Assembly: GCA_032622095.1 (NCBI GenBank)
Contig: CP136066.1
Location: 198,514,816 to 198,578,815 of the forward strand
Reading direction: 5' to 3'
Origin: Siphonodentalium dalli
Taxonomy: Eukaryota; Mollusca; Scaphopoda; Gadilida; Siphonodentaliidae
DNA: 64,000 nucleotides
The stretch's first letter is position 1. Every line of letters begins with the position of its first letter. This document shows positions 46,001 through 58,000 of the stretch, piece by piece. A model generated the notes under the pieces. It did not search any database. It was given only the letters and a program-made list of their open reading frames with translations, and had not been told where the DNA came from. A program made the translations under genes and the position numbers.

Positions 46001-49000
46001 AACATCATTGACTACAAAGTTCTACTCTTTACTATTCACACTACATGGAAGAGACAACATAATTATAATTTTAACAAGAGCAATGACAGGGCGTGGCAAA
46101 ATAGGCCTTTTAGTCATTTTGAATTGTACTACCGATAAATACAATAACAATTTGAGCTTACAAAGAATATCTGATATACTTATAATTTCAATGCCAAAAT
46201 GGGTCAAATTCTAAGTAAAAAAAGGGCCGTAACTCATGCGAACTTGGCCTTGGACAAAAACCGAATTTGAACTTAGTCAGAAACCGAAATATTATGAAAT
46301 CAGTCAAATTACAAGTCGAAAAAGGGCCGTAACTCATGTAAAAATAATAATTGAACGGAACCAATAATCGAACTTGGGCTGTATTTTTATCTGGGAAATA
46401 CATATACCAAGTTTGGTTCACATCAAATAATCCAAACTTGATTTATCGGTCGGAAACCAAAAATGTTAATGGACGTTCAAATTCTAAGTAAAACAAAGGG
46501 CCATAGCTCATGTAAAAATAACTGGACGCAACCCATATTTGAACTTGGCCTGTATTTTTAGCTAGGAAATACACATACCAACTTTGGTTCAGATTAAATA
46601 ATCCAAACTGAAGTTATCGGTCGGAAACCAAAATTGTTAACGGACAGACAGACATTATACGACCTATTTTCAAAAGGATGTATAAAAATGAGGAATAGGA
46701 GCAGCATGATAACTAGTCCAAAGCTTCCTTCGATGTGAACTAGCTTGTGATATCTGTAGGGATAGATACTGCTTTACGTCGAATCATCCTGCTTATACCT
46801 TTCTATACCGGGGGTTTAAGTGTTAATTACCCGCTCATCTAAAATAACAAATAAATGTGTTAAAATGTCACAATTGTGACAGTAAATCGGTTTATCCCAT
46901 AGAAGACATGGTATTTGTTCTGAAAGCCACACGAGTTGTCAATTTAAAGTGGCAATTGAATATAAAAAATAACAATGTTTTCATAATTTCAAATAATACA
47001 AACTCATTTGAGCTCAGAAAGTGACAGTCGTGCAGTAAACATAAACAATATTTGGTTACTCTTGATTACATGGTGCATTCTGTGTGTAATTTAACATGAA
47101 AAGTTAGAAAAATCCCACCCCTGGATATGGGCGTAAAGGCCGTGGCGTTATAGAAAGCTATAGGCAAGATGCTTCAACATAAGGCAGTATCTATCCATAC
47201 CAATTTCACTAGCTGCTTTACGTCAAAGAAAACTTGGATTACACGATAACAAGAAATATTAAACAAATGTTGCAACAATTTATGGACATAGAGGGTATAG
47301 TGTTAAAACATACTGTTGTTCGTATCGAGCCTTCGACAGTCAGATTTACATGCCCACAGGGCAGGGTCGGGGTTGGATGAGGATTGGGAGGGGGTATAGT
47401 GATATAACATACTGTTGTTCGTATTGAGCCTTCAACAGTCAGATTTACATACCCACAGGGCAGAGTCGGGGGTCGGTGAGGATTGGGAGGGGGTACAGTG
47501 ATATAACGTACTGTTGTTCGTATCAAGCCTTCAACAGCCATATTTACATGCCCACAGGGCAGGGTCGGAGGTCGGGCGAGAATTGGGTATAGTGATATAA
47601 CGTAATGTTGTTCGTATCGAGTCTTCAACAGCCATATTAACATGCCCACAGGACAAGGTTGGGTTGGATGAGAATTGGAAGGGGGTGTAGTGATATAACA
47701 TACTGTTGTACATATCGAGCCTTCAGCATCCTGATTTCTCTTTCATGTGCTTTCTTAATTTTATCTATCTCCACTTCTCTGTCTCTTTTTTCTTTCTCTC
47801 TCTCAATTCTTCTCAGCTTTTCCCTTTGTACTTTTTCTTCAAAAAGTCTTTTCTTCACCTCACTTTCCACCAATGAATTGACCCTTAATAAAAAAAGAAA
47901 CCCAAAACATAAAGATAAACTACTGAAATGAATTGACCCTTAATAAAAAAAGAAACCCAAAACATAACGATAAACTACTGTTTCAAATAAATATATATAA
48001 ATAGATTTGATGTAACATTGTTTGAGATTTTATTTAACCCTTTCATGACTGGAGCTTCCTGAAATTTTGCAAGACCTTGTGCCAATGCATTCTCTTATAT
48101 ATGCAAGTTGCCAATAGGGCACCTTGCATATAAAAGAGAATGCATTGGCCTAACAATATTTACCTTGACCTTGTCAGCCAGTGCATTCTCTTATATATGC
48201 GAGGCTCCCTATGGGAGACTCACATATATAAGAGAATGCACTGGCACAGGGTCTTTAATGCTGCACCAGTGTAGCTCCCATCATGAAAGGGTTAATAAGC
48301 TTTCGACTACTAAGAGCTTGACTTCATCGGGTTATAATAGAGGAACAAAAAGAACCAATATTTAAAGACATATTATGGACTTGCATTGTTCGGGTGCGTG
48401 AAATTGACAAGTTAGTACCCAGGCATTATTCCAACCTGGGGAATGTAGCATTCTACTAAGATGGGCGAAAATTTCAAAGAAATCGACCACACCACTCCAT
48501 AGAAAACATCATCTGAACTACGCCAAATTGTAAATATTTACATCTCGATTCGGGACGCAATTATCAGCGATAATCTAACACAAATGATTTCGCCATCGAG
48601 AGTCATTGCCTTTAATTAATATATAAGAATGGCGGTGTGTATCGTCAATTTTGATTAATATTCGTACCAAATAACTATTTTTAGCAGATTGTTCCCAATT
48701 TCTATTTGCTCATCATACCAGAGTGTTTCACATCACTTTAACCCTTTCAGGGGCCGATCTCATCGGCCCTAATGTTTAGTGTTTTTTTTGGGTATGCTTA
48801 AGCATGCTATAGCGAATTTAAAAACAAACTGGATAAAACCTTAGGGGCATGTTATAACTCAAAACTATCACCAAGTATTCATAGTAATAATTTTGATGCC
48901 CATGAAAAATGTAAGATTCCCTGGCGCTAAACCTACAAAATAAGTCTGTTAAAGAATATAAGAAAAAATTATTAAAATTGTAAAAAATAATAACAAATGA

Positions 49001-52000
49001 TGAAAAATTGTTAGGCCAATGCATTCTCTTATATATGCGAGGCGACCTATGGTCGACTCGCATATATATGAGAATGCATTGGCACAGCGTATATGGGTTG
49101 TTACAAAAATCGGACCTGGCACTGAAAGGGTTAACACAGTAAGTGGGATTGCAACAAAGAAATCATAAGAAGGCTGATAAGGCAGAAACAAGTCTGAAAA
49201 TAATGGCTGAGATTTGCAGAAGGTGAATTTAGTACCTATTTTTATAATAGAAATCCACGCTAAAACACTCGGAGCATACCAAGAAGGAGTACTCTATTTT
49301 GTTAGCAGCCTCAATCATGGAAATTGCAGATCATATGAGAGATTTATCGAGAATTATGATCAAAATAAACCACTTTATTATGCCTTTATAGACAAATAAT
49401 ATACCCCATCTTTGATCAAACAAACAATGACAAAAATAATAATATATGACTTTGTTATTTCATCAGAAAGTAATCAGATGTAATCAGATGTAATCAAGAA
49501 GTATTTGATTACATTTAGCTTAGTATTGTATATGTAATTGAATACATCAACTGTAAAAAGTATTTGAAAATGATATGTAGTTTATTTGAATACTTTAGGC
49601 ATGTAAAACGCCCCACCCCTGTTACATAGATAAACTCAATCAATACACATGCTCCACCTGAGTTAAAATCATACTCAGATGCTTCAGGTACTGAGTCTGA
49701 TGAAATTCGCTATTTGTTTCATTACCGTCGCTATAAATAACTTCCACAGGCAACCCCTGCACTATGATGACACCGCCCACATTTTCTCAAAAATAGCTTG
49801 CGGTTTTGTTTCCACGAACAACTATAATTTTAGCAAAATAAAAACATGGCTTCATTTAATGCATTTATGAATCAAAACAAAATAATATTTTCTTTGTTTT
49901 GCTTTGAAATCAACATCATGGAATATTAAATAAATTTACGACATCGCGACTTCTAAATTATTCAGTACTAAATGTTGAATTTCTGGATAATATTTAATTA
50001 TATTGGATACATTAGGTAATATTGGTCAATTCTGGACTCTTTATATATGCTTTTCAGTTTTTAATTGGTTGTCGTAAACTCTGAGTTTATAAACACTGTA
50101 AAATTAGCCATGCAGCAGAAAAGTTCTTATGCTATTTTTAGCTATTAGGTGGGGTTTAATGGAATCGCACTGACTGAAAGAAATCCCCAATTACATGCGA
50201 CTATCACCTGATTGTTTACATCGCTTTACAGATGATGTTGAGATGCTGGCAATTATGTAATATCTGCTTGTAGTAATGGAACCCCAATCCAATGTCGTCA
50301 GAATCAGTACCTGAAGTGTCTGAGTATGATTTTAATCAGAACTGCGTAGAGCCTGGTAAACCATTGTTTATCGGAGTTTTACAAGAGTGGTTCTTATTAT
50401 AACATAATACAAACTGAATACGAACCTATCTGCACGCTCCATCTCATTAAGTTTTAGTTTCTCGTAATCGATCCTGTCCAGTTCCGAATCCTTCTCTTCA
50501 TTATACCGTCGTTCTCGCTCGTCCGTTTCACTTCTTAAATTATCGAGCTCCCTCTGTAAAACCTCCACCTCCTGTCAACAAATATTATCAATTTAAATAT
50601 ATTCATGGTTCCAGACCTAAGGCACTCACAGTGGGTATGAAATTTAGCATGTTTATAACCAGTTATGTAAACAAAACTGTTACAATGATTTGCCAACAAA
50701 CATTCAAATACTTTAATCTGAATAGGATTTTCAGAATATTTTTCAATGCTTTGAACTTTTTCAATGTTTACTGTCCAGTTTTTATTGAACATTGGTATCC
50801 TATTTGACTAATTGGACTTTTATCGGTAATCCAATGTAACAGTAATGTTCATATAAGGATTAACTGTCATGTGGACTGTTTTTATGGAATTGTAACCGTG
50901 AGGTAAGTGGTCATAAATTGTGTAAAACCCGAAGGGTTTTACATACAATTTATGACCACTTACCTCACAGTTACATCTCCATAAAAACAGTCCACATAAC
51001 AGTTAATCCTTATATTTATATACATTTAGCGAAAAAGCCACTTTTGTAAATGTATTTAAGTGTATCGTGACAAAACCAGCCCAAAATATCCCATAGCACC
51101 CTTGGCAAAAGTTAACAGGAACAATTTCTCTTTATATTAAAACCCGATGATTTATTAAGTCAATCCTGTGCGAGTCCAAATGCGCCCAAAACATTACGCG
51201 TTCGTCTTTCCCAAACCTATGACGCGTCGATGTAATTATGAGGCTGCAGTTATGAGCTGTTGCGCGTTCACCGATAAATAATTGCAACTAGCCACGTGGG
51301 CGCTGACCAATCAGAATGCTGGATTTAGTGATAATCACACTTAGTATGTAAATATATAACAATGGTTTTGAGTCTTGACATGTGAAATTTCATTATTGGA
51401 GAGTTATTAATGAAAATAAGAACAAAGTCAATCTATTTTTTCATGTACTTGTTGATGTTACAGACCTTTGTTTCGCATGAACCCACTTCGAGGGATTGAG
51501 TCCCTTTAAAGGCCCACTTAATTTTCGAGTCACCAATTGTTTTTATATAGTGCGTTGATATAAGGTTTTAATAACAACCTATGCCATAAAATATTACATA
51601 GATAATGAATGGCTTGGAGTTGACTATGCCAAAATAGTGGTCCTCGAGGACCACTATTTTGGCATTGTCAACGACAAGACATTCATTATTTATTATATTA
51701 TATCGAACATTGGTGCCAATTCTCACACAATTTCTGTGTCTGATTTTGTCACATTTTTATTTACCGTGAATTTTGGAAATTGGTCTCTGATTTTACTATT
51801 TTTGGCAATCTTTTGACGATGGCAGGGGAGCATAACTATGTTATTAGTTACAACTAACGGCATCTCTTCACGATTCATGCATGTATTTCTATAAATACGT
51901 CATTAGCAAAGACATTTTGGCGAAATGTTAGAAGTTAACTTGCTTAACTTCGATTAGAACGGTTCCAAAAGGAAGTTATAAATAACGTCCACTGGCATTA

Positions 52001-55000
52001 CAAAATTTGGACTGGCCGCTTGTCAACAGACAAACTATTAAATACATTGGCTAGCTATGATCAGACATTTGTAAGATCATTACAATTCACCGATAAATCT
52101 AATCATATACCGATATTGTAACAAGAATCGTACAATGTATAGTTTAAGTTTGGCCGTATCTTCAGACGGCAACTCGATTTCGCGATATGAGTTTCTTACT
52201 ATAAATAGAAAAAGAATAGTAGGCATGTAGGAATCCTACTGGAGTACTATTATATAGATAACGAATGGCTTGGAGTTGACTATGCCAAAATTTGTAAGAT
52301 CATTGCAATTCATCAATAAATCTAATGATATACCGATATTTCAATAAATATCGCACACGGTATAGTTTAAGATTGGTCGTATCTTCAGGCGGCAGCCCGA
52401 TTTCGCGAAATGAGTTTGTTACTATAAATAGAAAAAGAATAGCAGGCATGTAGGAATCCTACTGGGGTACTATCGTAAAATAGTATAGCAGTGTGCAGCC
52501 AATCAGAATGCGAGAAAGTCACGTGAGATATAACATCGTAAAATATTATAACATGAAAACAGATGAAACATAAGCACAAAAACATGTCGGTAACATATCA
52601 CAGAACTATTTATATCTATACCACCAGTACTGACCTTTGACTTGTAAATCATTTCGTTGAGATTGCTGTCCTCTGAGTTATTAATATCTATACCGCTGTC
52701 CGACGTCTCGACGGAGTCTCCTCGAGGCCGAATAAACTTGAAGAATTCTTTTTCTAGCCTGCAAGATAATTAAAGGAGCCACTTTAGCACAGACAGACGG
52801 AGCTGCGCTGGTGCAGCATTAAAGATCCTGTGCCAGTGCATTCTCTTATATATGCGAGTCTTCCATAGGGAGCCTCACATATATAAGAGAATGCACTGGC
52901 TTACAAGGTCAGTGTAATTATTGTTAGGCCAATTCATTCTCTTATATATGTGAGGCTCCCTATGTGGGACTCGGATATATAAGAGAATGCATTAGCACAG
53001 GGTTTGTGTGAGATTTTAGGAAGCTCCAGTCATGGAAGGGTTAAGCAAGATGCCGACTACTGCAGAAACAGTAAAGTGGAAACTTCTCTGCAATAATTTC
53101 TGTGTGAGTTTGAATCTTCTTTTAGTTGCAAAACTCTGGTCGCTATGTCTTGACAGACCACCCAACATATGGGAATACCTCCACTGCATGCCTGAGTTTA
53201 GTGTGCCTGTCATTTGCAGAATGAGGTCCCCAGAAGGTGAATTTAGTGACGCTATCCCGCATAGCAGGCTAGCATCACTAAATTCACCCTCTGGGGACCT
53301 CATTCTGCTTAGGCCTCATTTTCTCTGAAAAGTTTCTTTATTATAAAATTTCTGAAACTTCTTCACATAGATTATATTTCTTTTTTAGAAGACGCATTGC
53401 ATAATCAAGGTTCCCAATGGGTGTACATCACAATATTCAACATTTGGGAACTTCAGTCTGAGTCTATGTCACCCATAGCAGATGAGGCCATGCAGAATGA
53501 GGTCCCCAGAGGATGAATTTGGTGATGCTAGCTCACTATGTGGGATACCGTACCTATTCACCCTCTGGGACCTCGTTCTGCAAATGACAGGTACATTAAA
53601 CTTAGTCTTGGTAGGTTGGTGCTAAGGTGTCACCGTCTGATTCAGGTGCCAACGTTAATGCATATCCCCAATGTGCTCCAAGGTATTATGCGCATGTTAA
53701 AAATCCTTAACATGGGTGAGAGATCCATGGCCCAGCAAAATTGAAAATGAAAACAGTGGAAATAAGGTCTTGACAACAGCAAAATTTCCAGATAAACAAG
53801 AAGGATAACTCTGGAATGGAAAATGTTAACAACTTCATTGGGCCCTCTTTTAAAAGCACTCCATTCCAAATTTCATTCCGATTTGATAACCCATGGCTGA
53901 GATATATACCCGGAAGGACAGACAGAGACAGTGGATTCTCTCATATATGGGAGGATCCCCATGGGAGACTCGCATGTATAAGAGAATGCACTGGCACAGG
54001 ATCTTTAATGGTGCACCGGCGCAGCTCCCGTCATGAAAGGGTTAAATATTAAATTTAATATCACTAAATAGTGTGTCTGACATTAGCCGAATCAGGTCTC
54101 CAGATGGTGAATTTAGTGATGCTATCCCGCACAGTGGGCTAGTGTCACCAAATTCACCCTCTGGGGACCTCATTCTGCTTAGGCCTCAACTGCTATGGGA
54201 GACCAGGATCAGATTGAAGTTTCCCAGTTGAAGTTGGTGATGTTCACCCATTAGTCACCTCGATTATGCATTTTATCTTCTGTAAATTAGGGGATATAGA
54301 AACTGAACAGAAGGGAAAAAAGTAACCAAAAACATTAATTTGAGACTACAGATACTTCCCAGAAGATGAGGTCTCAGCAGAATGAGGTACCCAGAGGGTA
54401 AATTTAGTGATGATAGCCCACTGTGCAGGGTAGCGTCACTAAATTCACCTTCTGGGGACCTCATTCTGCAAATTACAGACCCACTATTTCAAGGCTTGTG
54501 ACTTACAGATACCTACCTACACCGATCATCATGTAAACTATAGATCTCTCTATCACTCGACCTGTCCCGATCCTCAACTTGTCGGTTTAAATTCGATATC
54601 GTCTGCTGAACTTCCCTGTCCTGTAACCTCAAAATATCATTTATCGTGTCCTTCTCAACTTTACAATTCTTCTGTTCCTCCATAAGTCGAAGAATCTGTG
54701 CCTTCATCTGAGAATTTAACTCCGACAACAAACTATCGTTACTTTTTATACTCCGATGTCGATTCTCTAACGATTTTGTCCGTAACTGAAGCTTCTTTTC
54801 CAGGTCTTTTATATGATCCTGAAATAGTTTATTGTTTACAGTAACTGACTCCTTCTGTTCACTTAGCTTCCGCTTCTCTTCTTCTTTTTCCTGTTCCCAG
54901 TCATTCATTTCTTTCTCCGTCATGTCCAGCACTTCTTTCTCTCGGCGGACAAGTTCAGCTTCCTCTTCTCGAATAACGCTTTTCAGAAATTCCAACTCAT

Positions 55001-58000
55001 CTTTATCTTTCTCGAATTCCTCTCTCTCATGGTCATTCTGTTGAGAAAATAAAGGAAATCTAGAGTTTTTGAGTGCATAAACATTCGTCTGTCACATATG
55101 ACTATGTTTTCATTATACGCGTTTGCAAATGAATCAACTATTTACAACAATAAATGTTCACATGAACACCTTCAAAACAATTTTATTGCATAATATATAT
55201 TAACCCTTTGAGTGCCAGGGGCCGATATCATCGGCCCTAAACTACAAAATAAGTCTGTTAAAGAATATAAGAATAAATCATTAAAATTGTAAAAAATTGT
55301 AAAAAAAAAAGAAGAAAAAAAAGGGAGGCCAATGCATTCTCTTATATATGCGAGGCGACCTATGGTCCACTCGCATATATAAGAGAATGTATTGGCACAG
55401 GGTATATGGGTTGATACAAAAATCGGACCTGGCATTCAAAGGGTTAATGAAAGTAAGGTTTACTTTAGCGATTCACAGGGATTTTGAAATATTCCTGCCA
55501 CTCATTGGTTCATGCAGGAGAATATTATAGAATATAAAAAGGTGCTGTAAAACTAATTCTACAAACACATTGTCTCTCAGCAACCCAGAATCCACAAGTC
55601 TCATAATTTTAATGCTAGGATTTCAACTTGTTTTTTTATCTAAACTTAAAAATTTAATCCTACTTTCGGGTTGACCTCGGTTCACCCTGATGTGCCCCAC
55701 TAATACAAAATAATGTATGCCGGAATAAACTAAAATCTATGCTGGAATAAACTAAAGGCCTGCAGTAAACAAACCTTAAAACTGTTTTCTTGCAGCTTTC
55801 TAAGATGTCGGCTCTCATGCTCCTTGATATCGGCCCAAGCCACTTCGATCTTGCTATTCTCTGACGCTATCTCATCCACCCACCTCTTCCACCCTCGGCT
55901 CTTATCTTTATCCATATTCTCATGTCGTAACTGCATTTCCACCTCCATTCTTTTTAAATCAGAAAACTTTCTCCGCGCTATTTGGTCCTCCTCGACAATT
56001 TGTCCTGACGTTTTCTTCTTCAGCTCGACGATTTGTTCTTGGAGATTCTGGAGATCTTTCAAGTCATTACTGATCATCATTGTGTCCTGCAAACACAATT
56101 GTTTGATGCTATTCCCCATTCATTTAACCCTTTTATGACTAGAGCTTCCTGTATTTTTGCGAAACCTGTGCCAATGCATTGTCTTATATATGAGAGTCGA
56201 CCATAGGTCGCCTCACATATATAAGAAAATCCATTGGCCTAACAAATTTTATATTATTTTTTATTAATTGTTAAATATTAATGTAAGAAATAATTTTAAA
56301 AATGATAAAAAATTGTAAAAGAATGTAAGAAATAATGATAAAAAAGTTAGAAAAATTATTAAAGAATGTAAGAAATAAATTATAAAAAATTGATAAAGAG
56401 TGTAAAAAAAAATTGTTAACGAATGTTATAAAAAATGATAAAATGTTTTCAAAGAATATAAGAAAAAATTGGAAAAATTGTTAAGGAATGTAAGAAAAAA
56501 TGATAACAAATTGTCAGTCTAGTGAATTCTCTTATATATGTGAGGCAAAAATATTAGAGAATGCATTGGCACAGGGTATTTAATGTTGTGCCAGCGCATC
56601 TCTCATCATGAAAGGGTTAAAAGTTTTGTTGTGCCCTGGGCACTGAATAGTATCACCCCCAGAGGGTAATGGAGTTCATTTGGGAGAAACTGTATTGCGG
56701 TAAGAGCTGTTTATTGGAAAATCAAAACAGCCAGAAATAATCGAAGCAATAGAAGTGTAGATAAGAAGGAGAGGGCAACAAAGTGTGATACATTGATATG
56801 GAACATTCACATGGAAAGCCTGAAATAAATTTGCTATACCAGCAATATGATAGGGGGGGGGGGGGGGGGTAAAATGGCATGACAATTATAATACATGTGC
56901 AGAAGAATTCATATTTATTGGTGGGAAATGTTTAGATATGAACATTTCCTAAGACAACTACTCGTCAATGAGTATTTAGTAAAGAAAAGGGTTAAGTCAA
57001 TAAAACTTTATGGGTGAAATAATTATTTTCTTTCTATTTTTACCTCAATATCAAACAAGAGGTTGCAACACGGGTGCTGTTATACCCCAACGATGCCCAA
57101 ATGAATCATTCGCAGGATGGTGAAAGATAATATCCCCTTCAAAAAGTGGACATATATAAATAGTTTAACCCTTTCTATACTAAATACGCATTAATGAGTA
57201 GTTCCCTTAGGAAAAGTTCAGATAATAAGCTCAACAAACGACCATATGAACTTATTATCTGAAGATTTTACAAAATGAATATGAATCATTCTGCTCTTGC
57301 ATTATCTGTTTTTCTGCATGTCGTCTACTTTTATAACCTAAACATAGGCCTTTTGTTGAACTTATCTTCTGAACATTTCCCACCAAAGAATATGAATTAT
57401 TCTGCTCTTGTAATATCTGTTTTTCTGTCTGTTGTCTACTTTTATAACCTAAACACTGCTCCAAATGAATAATAGACCATTCCAATGTATACTTTTATAA
57501 CTGTGTAGGAGAATCTATTCAGTATAGAAAGGGTTAAACAATCACAGTTATTCAAGTAAGATTACCTTTTCCTTCCTGCCCTTTAGAGACTCGGTTTTCT
57601 TACCTTTTCCTTCCTGCCCTTTAGAGACTCGGTTTTCTTACCTTTTCCTTCCTGCCCTTTAGAGACTCGGTTTTCTTACCTTTTCATTCCTGCCCTTTAG
57701 AGACTCGGTTTTCTTACCTTTTCATTCCTGCCCTTTAGTGACTCGGTTTTCTTACCTTTTCCTTCCTGCCCTTTAGAGACTCGGTTTTCTTACCTTTTCA
57801 TTCCTGGCCTTTAGAGACTCGGTTTTCTTACCTTTTCATTCCTGCCTTTAGAGACTCGGTTTTCTTACCTTTTCCTTCCTGCCCTTTAGAGACTCGGTTT
57901 TCTTACCTTTTCATTCCTGCCCTTTAGTGACTCGGTTTTCTTACCTTTTCATTCCTGCCCTTTAGAGACTCGGTTTTCTTACCTTTTCCTTCCTGCCCTT

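Noticed and set aside
47637-47703. Exon H continuing to the stop at 47637 as an alternative C terminus
   Set aside because: The extension is array sequence without conservation features, and the GTATGT donor gives a phase-correct join to exon I and the PX domain. A minor isoform cannot be excluded.
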